From: Patescibacteria group bacterium
GTDB lineage: Bacteria; Patescibacteriota; CPR2; UBA1875
Length of the DNA stretch: 46,912 bases
Assembly (NCBI GenBank): GCA_028694925.1
Contig: JAQVJW010000005.1
Span: 1 to 46,912 of the forward strand
Reading direction: 5' to 3'
Under the pieces are notes generated by a model, which worked only from the letters and a program-made list of their open reading frames with translations, did not search any database and had not been told where the DNA came from. Of this stretch, positions 35,195-43,925 are shown piece after piece (within the stretch, counting starts at the first letter, position 1; every line of letters begins with the position of its first letter). The translations under genes and the position numbers were made by a program.

Positions 35195-35659
35195 TCAGAA
35201 GTAGACTTCCCACCCTGTTGGTGTGGGAACCAGGCCCCATGCTCGATCTGGTTTGCCGTCTCGATATTCGGCGAAGAAGATGGCGTCTTCAGATTCAAGA
35301 GCGACACCGAATTCCCCTGTAGCGCCATCTGCGTCTCCAAAGAGCTCGATGGCTGTATCACGAGCCACAGTCCTGTCAACGACGCGAGTTTCGTATGGTG
35401 AAGGTTCACCCCAGAGCTCCACCCATTTTGCCTCCAGGGCTTTGCGAGCGCTTGCTTCTCTCATGGCTTGTGGGAGTTCGCTGACGGCTTGAGAGCCTGT
35501 TCTGGCTACCTCTGCGGCAGCATCTGCGGCTGGCGACAGAACACGATTGTAGAGGAATAGGCCGCCAGCGACGGCGATCATGACCACGAAAGCGATAACG
35601 ACAACGAACTTGACTGTCCTGGGGCTATAATCGAACCCCAGATGTCTTGTCTCTTCCAC
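35195..35659 (-). CDS. Single-TM protein of unknown function (GC-rich orphan inside the T4SS-like cluster)
   Basis: SD GGGAGGTG then GTG at 35659 (V/MEETRHLGFDYSPRTVKFVVVIAFVVMIAVAGGLFLYN); high GC versus neighbours. Confidence 0.6.
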   Translation of the reverse strand: MEETRHLGFDYSPRTVKFVVVIAFVVMIAVAGGLFLYNRVLSPAADAAAEVARTGSQAVSELPQAMREASARKALEAKWVELWGEPSPYETRVVDRTVARDTAIELFGDADGATGEFGVALESEDAIFFAEYRDGKPDRAWGLVPTPTGWEVYF

Positions 35660-35858
35660 TCTAGACACCTCCCGGTGCATCGATTTTGGGTTCCTTGCCC
35701 CCTGACAACTACAGGAATATTATCATAATGTTAGCTTTTTGTCAAGCGTATGTGCGTAAATTCCACTTCGAACCGTGACACCGGGGCTAAAAAAGACATC
35801 CTAACCCATATCCTTTAGAATATGGCCGTAACACAACAAAACGAAAGGAGGAAAAAGG

Positions 35859-35909
35859 ATGCTTTACACCCATCTTGGCAGAGCACAGATTTACCCCACT
35901 AATCGGTGA
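35859..35909 (+). CDS. 16-aa micro-ORF with consensus SD
   Basis: AAAGGAGGAAAAAGG-ATG; MLYTHLGRAQIYPTNR*. Confidence 0.35.
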   Translation: MLYTHLGRAQIYPTNR

Positions 35910-35933
35910 AGAGCCGTTTTTTACGTTAATACA

Positions 35934-35964
35934 AAAAGCACCCATACCTAGGATGCTTTTTGTA
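35934..35964. terminator. Bidirectional intrinsic terminator
   Basis: AAAAAGCACCCATACCTAGGATGCTTTTT. Confidence 0.7.
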
Positions 35965-35975
35965 CTTTAGGCTTA

Positions 35976-36323
35976 TTATGAGCCTAGCTTAAGAATGCGA
36001 ATAACATCGCCGGTTATCCAGCCGACAATAAGGAATGAGGCAGCTACGACAACAACACCTAGTATTGCGTACAAAATTACATTTCTGGCTTTCGTTGTTT
36101 TTTCTGCGTCACCACCAGCAGTCATGTATAGAAATCCCCCGTAAATTAGAGAGATAATTGCCACCGCTCCAATAAGGTACAAGACTATTCCAATTATGGT
36201 ACTTGTCAGCGTTTCTACACTAACAAGGCTTCCTGTGGGTGGCTTTATTGTTGGTGGGTCCGTTGGATTTCCGGGTGCATCTGCGAGCATTAATCCCGAA
36301 AGACCAAATAATTTCTTTTTCAT
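35976..36323 (-). CDS. VirB2-like pilin
   Basis: Two TM helices flanking LIYGGFLYMTAGGDAEKTTKARNVILYAILGV. Confidence 0.85.
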   Translation of the reverse strand: MKKKLFGLSGLMLADAPGNPTDPPTIKPPTGSLVSVETLTSTIIGIVLYLIGAVAIISLIYGGFLYMTAGGDAEKTTKARNVILYAILGVVVVAASFLIVGWITGDVIRILKLGS

Positions 36324-36404
36324 TTAATATCTCCTTTCTAAAGATAATAATATACTTTTATTAGATATTGTGCAACTAGGTTCTTTTTATGGTCCGTAAC
36401 TAGA

Positions 36405-36719
36405 TTATCCAGAAGGTGGACAGGTTACTATCATGCATCTTATTGTATCACTGAAGAAATTTACGATAAGGAAAGACGCTGTAACTATAATAGCACCCAC
36501 TATTGCCCAAAGTAATGTTTTCTTGGCCTTGGTTAATTTTTCAGGATCTCCACCGGCGGTCATATAAAGAAAACCGGCATAGATGATAAAGAGAACTACA
36601 ATGCCACCAAAAAGAAAACCGAGCATATTTATTGCGGCAATTATTACATCTCCAATACTCTCATAGTTTTTGTTGGGTATTACTGTTTGAGCGTGAGCGA
36701 TGGGTGTAAAGCATTGCAT
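36405..36719 (-). CDS. VirB2-like pilin
   Basis: IIYAGFLYMTAGGDPEKLTKAKKTLLWAIVGAII. Confidence 0.85.
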   Translation of the reverse strand: MQCFTPIAHAQTVIPNKNYESIGDVIIAAINMLGFLFGGIVVLFIIYAGFLYMTAGGDPEKLTKAKKTLLWAIVGAIIVTASFLIVNFFSDTIRCMIVTCPPSG

Positions 36720-37099
36720 TATCCGACACCTCCGCCACCACCTCCGCCGCTGCCCGTGAATCCACCTCCCAAAAGCTCTATAAAAGCAGTTATTAGGATT
36801 TGGGATAGTATGATAAATATTATTCCCCCAATAGCGTATGTAAGTATCTTTTTCCCTTTGGTGGTTCTTTCTTCATTGCCTACAGATGAGGCGAGTATTA
36901 TACCTCCGTAAATAACCATACCAACTGCAATTGCACCAGCGGCTACAAAAACAACTTGTTGTGCCCTTATGATTAAATCACTGATTGCCTCAGCTCTGTT
37001 TGGAGGCTCTCCAGTTGCATCATCCAAAATCGAATTTGCCAAGACTGTTTGAGCAGGCATTAACAAGTAGAAAAACAAGGAGTATTTTAGCCTATCCAT
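36719..37099 (-). CDS. VirB2-like pilin with Gly-rich C-terminus
   Basis: VIYGGIILASSVGNEERTTKGKKILTYAIGGIIFII; MDRLKYSLFFYLLMPAQTVLA signal. Confidence 0.75.
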   Translation of the reverse strand: MDRLKYSLFFYLLMPAQTVLANSILDDATGEPPNRAEAISDLIIRAQQVVFVAAGAIAVGMVIYGGIILASSVGNEERTTKGKKILTYAIGGIIFIILSQILITAFIELLGGGFTGSGGGGGGGVG

Positions 37100-37527
37100 A
37101 AATGCCTCAATAGTTGAGTTGTCTCTTCCCCTACATTCCACCATAAGTCTACTCCTTCTTGACCAAATATGATAAAGAGCAATAGTCGGGCCAATACCAA
37201 AAGACCCACACCAGAAACAACCCCAATTATCATCTTTTTTGCAATACCTATTCTATTAGAATCACCCTCTGAGGTCATATAAATTACTCCAGCGGCTGCA
37301 AGTATAAGGACTGAGAGACCGACTAATATTCCCATTGCCCAGCCCCAAACCTCAACAATCCATTCTTCGTAGGTGGAGATGCAATCCCCGCTTATAACGC
37401 TTCGAAATTCTCCTTCTCCGGTACACCCATCACCAGCGGCTCCTGCAAAGGCGTAAGAAAAAGTCATAAGATTTACGGCAATAGAAAGAGCAATATTCTT
37501 AATTGTTTTTTTCATCCCCCTCATCAT
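37087..37527 (-). CDS. VirB2-like pilin family protein
   Basis: LAAAGVIYMTSEGDSNRIGIAKKMIIGVVSGVGLLVLA; N-terminal signal peptide. Confidence 0.75.
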   Translation of the reverse strand: MMRGMKKTIKNIALSIAVNLMTFSYAFAGAAGDGCTGEGEFRSVISGDCISTYEEWIVEVWGWAMGILVGLSVLILAAAGVIYMTSEGDSNRIGIAKKMIIGVVSGVGLLVLARLLLFIIFGQEGVDLWWNVGEETTQLLRHLWIG

Positions 37528-37532
37528 AACAG

Positions 37533-38033
37533 CTAACGCCTCCTCGTGAAAGAAGTAACAATCATTAAGGTAACTGGGGCAAGGGCAAAGAGCGCCCGGA
37601 AATTATAGACCATATTAGCAAAGTTAGAATCTAGAGCAATCCGTTCAGTGAGGCTCATGAAAGAGAATGCGGCCGCTAGAAAGAGCCCGGCAGTAAGGAA
37701 GCCATAGACAGCCGTCATGACCGTTCCGATAGAGTTGCCACTATCAAGCCCTGAGACCTCACTCTTTATCGTCAGTAGCCCGGTAATAACAACGAGTGAG
37801 ATTGTCTTGGCCCCAAACTCAGTTACTACAAAGTTGTTTGTAATAAGGGAGAAGTTAGAAGCAAAAGAATAGATAACATCTCCAGCAAGTAAGACAACTG
37901 CAAGGGCAATATAAAGGTTAACTAGGATCCCCAGTATTTTATTACGACCGATTAGGGCGCCATAAACGGTGAAAGCGCCGAAGACTAGAAGGACAAATAA
38001 GTCCCAGGAAATGTTCATAATCGAATTATACAA
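37533..38033 (-). CDS. Multi-TM membrane protein, T4SS-like cluster
   Basis: Four or five hydrophobic segments; same orientation as the pilin genes. Confidence 0.65.
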   Translation of the reverse strand: MYNSIMNISWDLFVLLVFGAFTVYGALIGRNKILGILVNLYIALAVVLLAGDVIYSFASNFSLITNNFVVTEFGAKTISLVVITGLLTIKSEVSGLDSGNSIGTVMTAVYGFLTAGLFLAAAFSFMSLTERIALDSNFANMVYNFRALFALAPVTLMIVTSFTRRR

Positions 38034-38146
38034 TAATAACTTTCAATTTGAAAACAAGAACAACATTCGAAAGGAAAACAATTGAAACATTGTCCTTTTC
38101 TTGCTAGAATGGCGCCGACGTCCGAATCTTAGGTTTGGAGGAGCAA

Positions 38147-38425
38147 ATGGGAATTAGGCCTAAAGAGGTCATGATTGGCGGCACTCTCTATGCCGTCATG
38201 ATCGACATCCAGCATCAGCCAGGCACAGCCAAAGAGCATGCCTGCAAAGGCTGCGGGGCAAATGAGGTCGATGTCGAGACCTTCTTGAGGGAGGTTGTCA
38301 TCATTAGCGCCAAGAACCTGGAGACGGGGCGCTATGTTCCGAAGGGTGACACCGTGATCGAACTCATCAGGGAGAAGCTCGAGGACGAGCACGCGGGTGC
38401 TTACTGCGAACGCTGTATGGCGTAG
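38147..38425 (+). CDS. Small protein with two CxxC motifs
   Basis: MGIRPKEVMIGGTLYAVMID...HACKGCGANEVD...GAYCERCMA; SD GGAGGAG; upstream TTGAAA-17-TAGAAT. Confidence 0.65.
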   Translation: MGIRPKEVMIGGTLYAVMIDIQHQPGTAKEHACKGCGANEVDVETFLREVVIISAKNLETGRYVPKGDTVIELIREKLEDEHAGAYCERCMA

Positions 38426-38444
38426 CAACTACGGCACCCCAAAC

Positions 38445-38479
38445 AAGGCGGCAAGGCGCATTATGCGCTAAGCCGCCTT
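38445..38479. terminator. GC-rich hairpin terminator
   Basis: AAGGCGGC...GCCGCCTT with inner GCGC stem. Confidence 0.65.
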
Positions 38480-38513
38480 TGGCTTTGTATACCTTTTATG
38501 TACCTAAAGGTAA

Positions 38514-38533
38514 TTTTGTATGGGTGTACAAAA
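38514..38533. promoter_or_regulatory. Candidate LexA box upstream of lexA
   Basis: TTTTGTA-TGGGTG-TACAAAA, 7-bp perfect arms. Confidence 0.5.
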
Positions 38534-38593
38534 AACTCTTGCCCTGTGGATAACATATAGTATACAATACTAGTGTACAAGGGGAGTGCTTAT

Positions 38594-39223
38594 ATGAAAC
38601 AATTAACAGAAAAACAAAAGAAAGTCTTGGGCTGGATCGAGGAATCACTCGATAAGACTGGCCAGGCACCGACTGTTAGGGAGCTTCAAGCCAAGATTGG
38701 CTGTGCCGCTCCGATGGGGGTTGTTTCACACTTAAATGCGCTTGAGAGTAAGGGCTATATCCGAAGGTCCCCCGGTAAGGCCCGAGGGATTATCCTTTCG
38801 GCCACCGAATCTGGGAGAACCCCAGATGATATGGTTCAGGTGCCACTGGTTGGGAACGTCGCTTGTGGAATGCCTATCTGGGCTGAGGAGATGATTGAAG
38901 AATGGATTCCCCTCTCAACGAAGCTCGTTGGTCATACCCAGGATGTCTTTATGCTCCGGGCTAAGGGCGACTCGATGAATTTGGCCGGGATCGATGAGGG
39001 TGACTACATCGTCTTTAAGAAGCAAAACACCGCCCTCCCTGGTGAGAAGGTCGTTGTCCTTCTTGGGAGCGAAGCGACCGTTAAAAGGATTAAGATTGAG
39101 AAGAATAAGGTAATTTTTGAGCCAATGTCGACGAATAAAGATCATAAGCCAATCGTCCCCAGTCCTGGGACCTTCATGATTCAGGGGAAGGTAATTGGGG
39201 TGATAAAAAACTTTAAGGATTAA
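38594..39223 (+). CDS. lexA: LexA repressor
   Basis: LTEKQKKVLGWIEE HTH, VACGMPIWAEE cleavage region, RAKGDSMNLAGIDEGDYIVF, VVVLLGSEATVKRI. Confidence 0.95.
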   Translation: MKQLTEKQKKVLGWIEESLDKTGQAPTVRELQAKIGCAAPMGVVSHLNALESKGYIRRSPGKARGIILSATESGRTPDDMVQVPLVGNVACGMPIWAEEMIEEWIPLSTKLVGHTQDVFMLRAKGDSMNLAGIDEGDYIVFKKQNTALPGEKVVVLLGSEATVKRIKIEKNKVIFEPMSTNKDHKPIVPSPGTFMIQGKVIGVIKNFKD

Positions 39224-39224
39224 G

Positions 39225-39632
39225 ATGAAAGAATATCTAGAACAACAACTTAAAAAGAAAGCCCATGAGCTAGTGATGACCACCTTCAAGGTTGTCTCTC
39301 GCATCAAAGGTCACAAAGGACCGGCCATCTCACTTCGGAAGGTGGTCGGAAAGATTCCCGCCGCTATCTTTGAGGGCCAATCTCGCGAATATGCTGAAGA
39401 TAAGTTAAAATATTTCTTTAATGCTCGGAATGCTATCTTTGAGGCTAAATACTATACCGACCTTTTGTATAATGATGGGGCGATAAGCTATTACTCTTAT
39501 CAAAAGCTAACTAGTAAGATAGAGCTACTTGATAAGATGCTTGTTTCTCGGATCCGGGCTCTTGATAAGAAGAAGGCTGGTGATGAGTACAAGGTTAACG
39601 TCCGGGCTCGCTACTTTGGTAATAATCAATAA
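39225..39632 (+). CDS. Four-helix-bundle (S23/Avd-like) protein
   Basis: [53 protein letters not shown]. Confidence 0.6.
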   Translation: MKEYLEQQLKKKAHELVMTTFKVVSRIKGHKGPAISLRKVVGKIPAAIFEGQSREYAEDKLKYFFNARNAIFEAKYYTDLLYNDGAISYYSYQKLTSKIELLDKMLVSRIRALDKKKAGDEYKVNVRARYFGNNQ

Positions 39633-39657
39633 TAATAAAAAAGAAAAGAAGGGGAAA

Positions 39658-40671
39658 ATGACAGAGGGAAAAGACAAAAACCAAAAAGAGAAGAATACTG
39701 CTGTTGATATGGCAGTTGACCAGATTGAAAAACAATTCGGTAAGGGAGCCATTATGCGCTACGGCGAGGCCTCCCGAGTAAACGTCCAGATGATACCAAC
39801 CGGCTCGTTATCACTCGATATCGCCCTTGGTGGTGGAGTGCCAAAAGGACGAATCGTTGAGATTTACGGCCCAGAGTCTTCCGGTAAGACGACACTCGCC
39901 TATCATGTGATCGCCGAAGCACAAAAGAACGGAGGGATGGCGGCCTTTGTTGATGCCGAACATGCCCTTGACCCGGAATATGCTAAAAACATCGGAGTTG
40001 ATATCGAAAAACTCCTAATCTCACAGCCCGATACCGGCGAACAGGCACTTGAGATTGCCGAAACATTAGTACGTTCAAATGCTATCGACGTCCTTGTGAT
40101 CGATTCAGTAGCGGCCCTTGTCCCAAGAGCCGAGATTGAGGGCGAGATGGGCGATGCTCATGTTGGGCTTCAGGCTAGACTAATGTCTCAAGCTCTAAGG
40201 AAGCTTACAGGGGCCATCTCAAAGTCTCATACGACCGTGATCTTTATTAACCAGATTAGGATGAAAATCGGAGTGATGTTTGGTAACCCCGAGACAACCG
40301 CTGGCGGCCAAGCCCTTAAGTTCTACTCATCAGTCCGAATGGATATTAGAAGAACCGAACAAATCAAGGATGGCGATAACGTTATCGGAAACCATGTACG
40401 GGTAAAGGTTGTTAAGAATAAAGTTGCTCCCCCATTTAAGGTTGCCGAGTTTGACATTATGTATAACGAAGGGATCTCAGGGGCTGGTGATGTCCTTGAC
40501 CTTGCCGTCCGAGATGGCCTTGTGGGCAAGAGTGGAGCCTGGTATGAATACGAGGGTCAAAAGATTGGTCAGGGTCGAGAGGCCGCCAAGCAATACCTAA
40601 GAGACAACGATAAAGTCTTTAAGACTCTCGTCACGAAAATTAGGGAGAAGAACCTCCCTAAAAAGAATTAG
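39658..40671 (+). CDS. recA: Recombinase RecA
   Basis: [53 protein letters not shown]; start MTEGKDKNQ. Confidence 0.98.
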   Translation: MTEGKDKNQKEKNTAVDMAVDQIEKQFGKGAIMRYGEASRVNVQMIPTGSLSLDIALGGGVPKGRIVEIYGPESSGKTTLAYHVIAEAQKNGGMAAFVDAEHALDPEYAKNIGVDIEKLLISQPDTGEQALEIAETLVRSNAIDVLVIDSVAALVPRAEIEGEMGDAHVGLQARLMSQALRKLTGAISKSHTTVIFINQIRMKIGVMFGNPETTAGGQALKFYSSVRMDIRRTEQIKDGDNVIGNHVRVKVVKNKVAPPFKVAEFDIMYNEGISGAGDVLDLAVRDGLVGKSGAWYEYEGQKIGQGREAAKQYLRDNDKVFKTLVTKIREKNLPKKN

Positions 40672-40688
40672 TATTCAGTTTACGACAT

Positions 40689-40722
40689 TAAAAAGACGGT
40701 CCATCCCCCTGGCCGTCTTTTT
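40689..40722. terminator. Bidirectional terminator between recA and the RodZ-like gene
   Basis: AAAAAGACGG...CCGTCTTTTT. Confidence 0.75.
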
Positions 40723-40724
40723 AA

Positions 40725-41699
40725 TTAGATAGACTCTTGAGTAAACTCTTTCTCAATCTCTTTTTCCCCTGTCCCAAGGGTTCCAAGGTCTTTTCCGTTT
40801 AGAATAATCCGAACATTCTTTGGACTTGAGGCCCTTACGATAATAGATTTTGTGGCATTAACCTTCTGGGTAGAACCTGGAAGCATTACACTGTCTTTTC
40901 CAGAGACTACTTTACCATCGGCGGTGATATAGAGGGCGGATGAGTCGGGCCCTACCTCAATCTCCATCGAGAGGGTATCTGGAGTACTCTTTTCATTATT
41001 TGCTATTTCAGCTAGCTCGGCTACGATGGTCCTTGTTACCTCAGTCTCTTTATCAAGCCTATTTTTTGCCGAGATCTTAATCAGATTTACCCCTTCCTTA
41101 AGACTTACGTTCTCTTTAAAACCTCCCTCGGGGCTTACACCGATAGGAACGTTATTGATATAGACATTGGCCCCAGAGTCAGTTACCCCTTCGATAATAA
41201 CGCTGTCTTCCGTGACCTTTAGATTATCGCTTGGGGTGGCGACCTCTAGTTTTGGCGGGGCCGCAAGAATAGATACTTGCCAACCGATATATAGAAGGAC
41301 GGAAAGACCAATTAAAATAGCAGAGAATATCGCAATTAATTTAGGGGTGATAATGACTTTTGGTTTCTTATCCTTTTTCTTTTTAGGCTCAGTCTCTTTA
41401 ACAGTAGTGGCCCGGGCAACATTTGACTTAAGTCCCTTTTCCTTAAGATAAAGGAGAATGACTTTATCCGGGTTTAGGCGCAAAAAAGTAGCATAACTCC
41501 TAAGAAACCCCCGGACGTAGACATCTGGTGGAAGCTTTTCCCATTCCCCGGCCTCTATATATTCGATGTGTTTGGCACGGATTCTGATGGACCGTTCAAC
41601 GTCCTTTATCTCATACCCTAAAGAAGCTCGTTTTTTTTCGAGCTTCTCTCCGAGGTTTTCACTTTTACGGACACTGGTTTTTATAAACTTGGGGGTCAC
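40725..41699 (-). CDS. RodZ-like HTH membrane protein
   Basis: LGEKLEKKRASLGYEIKDVERSIRIRAKHIEYIEAGEWEKLPPDVYVRGFLRSYA, TM helix, extracytoplasmic domains. Confidence 0.8.
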   Translation of the reverse strand: MTPKFIKTSVRKSENLGEKLEKKRASLGYEIKDVERSIRIRAKHIEYIEAGEWEKLPPDVYVRGFLRSYATFLRLNPDKVILLYLKEKGLKSNVARATTVKETEPKKKKDKKPKVIITPKLIAIFSAILIGLSVLLYIGWQVSILAAPPKLEVATPSDNLKVTEDSVIIEGVTDSGANVYINNVPIGVSPEGGFKENVSLKEGVNLIKISAKNRLDKETEVTRTIVAELAEIANNEKSTPDTLSMEIEVGPDSSALYITADGKVVSGKDSVMLPGSTQKVNATKSIIVRASSPKNVRIILNGKDLGTLGTGEKEIEKEFTQESI

Positions 41700-41768
41700 A
41701 GTCGTGCTCCAATTATTGATTTAAAACTATAACTCAGGACAGATTATAACGATAAATCTTAATGTGTT

Positions 41769-43883
41769 TTACTCTTCGTCTTGAGATTCATCTAAAATCT
41801 CTGAAATGTCAGAGATAAGAACATCACGAGGTCTTGAGCCATCAGGCGGACCGATTATAGCACGTTCTTCGAGGAGATCCAAGAGTCTCGCGGCTCGAGC
41901 ATAACCGATTCTAAGCCTTCTTTGAAGAAGCGAGGCCGAAGCCTTACCAGAGCGGACCACGACATCAGCGGCATCGATAAAAAGGTCATCATCTGGGGCC
42001 CCAAGGTCTCCCGCGGCTTTGGTTGGCTGGGCAAGAATCTCTTCGTTGTATTCTGGCTCCCCTTGGTTTTTTAAGAAGTCGGTCACTCCTTTTACCTCCT
42101 TTTCAGCGACAAAGGCTCCCTGAATACGCTTTGGTTTTGGAGTATCAGCTGAGATAAAGAGCATATCTCCCATCCCAAGGAGTTTTTCCGCTCCTGACTG
42201 ATCAAGGATGGTCCTTGAGTCAACTTGGGAGGCGACCGAGAAGGCTACTCTAGTTGTAACGTTGGCTTTTATAAGGCCGGTGATGACGTTAACTGAAGGG
42301 CGCTGCGTTGCAAGCACAAGATGAATCCCGACAGCCCGGGCCATCTGAGAAAGGCGGACGATTAAATGTTCAACTTCACTAGCCGAAACGGCCATCAAGT
42401 CGGCTAGCTCATCAATTACGATAACGATGTATGGCAACCCTTCCTGACCCTTTGCGGCATTGTATTCATTAATATTTCGCTTCCCGGCATCCTGTAAGGT
42501 TTTGTATCTTTTCTCCATCTCAACCACAGCCCACTTAAGAGCCGAGACAGTCTTTTCTGGCTCTACCACTACCGGAGTAAGAAGGTGTGGCACTCCATTA
42601 TATAGCGAAAGTTCGACCCTTTTTGGGTCAACTAGAATCATCTTTAGCTGTTTTGGAGTGTTCTGATAAAGAAGTGAGAGCAGTATCGCATTAATACAGA
42701 CCGACTTACCAGAGCCCGTGGCGCCGGCGATAAGGAGGTGAGGCATTTTAGTAATATCGGCGATCTGGGGGTGCCCTGCAACATCAAGACCAAGGACTAC
42801 CGATAGATTAGAACGCCTTTTCTCAAAAGTCTCTGACTCCATTACGGACCTAAGGCGGACAATCGCCGCTTCTTTATTTGGGATCTCTACACCGACTAAT
42901 GATTTCCCGGGGATTGGGGCTTCAATCCTAACTGGATGGGCCGCAAGTGAAAGGGCTAGGTCGCGATCAAGGTTTGTGATTTTGTTTAGCTTGACTCCTT
43001 CGTCTGGCTTTAGGGTGTACTGGGTAACGGTTGGTCCAACATTTACATCTCCCATTGCTACCTTAACAGAGAAATTCTCTAAAGTTTTTGCGATAATGTC
43101 GGCATTCTTTTTAATATTCCCAGCATCCGGCTTTGTGGTGGTCACCTCAAGGAGCTCAAGAGGTGGAAACTTCCAGCTTGTATCGCTTCCGACAACCATT
43201 GGCGGATGATCCTCTTCCTCTTTTTTTGTATCTTTTATCTTTTTAATCTTCTCTGAACCCTCTGGTTCATTAATCTTAATATCCTTCTTTTTATCTTTGG
43301 CCTTCTCCTTAATCTCGTCACCCTCTCTTTTTAGTGATGCTAGAATATCTCGGAGCGAGGTGTTTGAAGCAATCAAGAAAAAGACAGCCGAAAGACCAAT
43401 TAAGATAAATAAGGAAAGCCAACTATTAAAGAAGGTGAGCATAATCTTTTGTATTTGATAACCAATAAGGCCTCCACCACTGCTTCTCTCGGCCCAGTAC
43501 AAGGAATCTTCTGGATTCATGTGGATATGGAACATTCCAGCAAAAGTAAGGACAAAGCCCGCGAGGCCAATATATGTATATGGGGTAAGCTCAAGTTTCT
43601 CGGGGAAGAAAAGAGCCACAGAGAAGACCATTAAGGTGATTGTGAGGATAAATGTTGCCCAACCGAAGTATATTTTAAGAAAAGAGGCAGTCGCGATACT
43701 TAAGCTCCCCCCAACTCCCATAAACCCAAGGAGGATTATAAGGGCGAGGATAAATAATACTACTCCCGAAGCTTCTCGCAGGACCTTTTCGCTTAATTTA
43801 GGTGATATGAAAGAAGCGAGCCCCTTACCCTTGGCGCCTTTATTCTTCGAGCCTTTTGGTCTGCCTGGTCTTCTTTTTGCCAT
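41769..43883 (-). CDS. ftsK: FtsK/SpoIIIE DNA translocase
   Basis: N-terminal TM segments, PHLLIAGATGSGKSVCINAILLSLLY, C-terminal gamma domain. Confidence 0.96.
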   Translation of the reverse strand: MAKRRPGRPKGSKNKGAKGKGLASFISPKLSEKVLREASGVVLFILALIILLGFMGVGGSLSIATASFLKIYFGWATFILTITLMVFSVALFFPEKLELTPYTYIGLAGFVLTFAGMFHIHMNPEDSLYWAERSSGGGLIGYQIQKIMLTFFNSWLSLFILIGLSAVFFLIASNTSLRDILASLKREGDEIKEKAKDKKKDIKINEPEGSEKIKKIKDTKKEEEDHPPMVVGSDTSWKFPPLELLEVTTTKPDAGNIKKNADIIAKTLENFSVKVAMGDVNVGPTVTQYTLKPDEGVKLNKITNLDRDLALSLAAHPVRIEAPIPGKSLVGVEIPNKEAAIVRLRSVMESETFEKRRSNLSVVLGLDVAGHPQIADITKMPHLLIAGATGSGKSVCINAILLSLLYQNTPKQLKMILVDPKRVELSLYNGVPHLLTPVVVEPEKTVSALKWAVVEMEKRYKTLQDAGKRNINEYNAAKGQEGLPYIVIVIDELADLMAVSASEVEHLIVRLSQMARAVGIHLVLATQRPSVNVITGLIKANVTTRVAFSVASQVDSRTILDQSGAEKLLGMGDMLFISADTPKPKRIQGAFVAEKEVKGVTDFLKNQGEPEYNEEILAQPTKAAGDLGAPDDDLFIDAADVVVRSGKASASLLQRRLRIGYARAARLLDLLEERAIIGPPDGSRPRDVLISDISEILDESQDEE

Positions 43884-43925
43884 CTTAGATTATTTTAGCA
43901 CGGTCGTGCTCATTATTGTAGCAAA

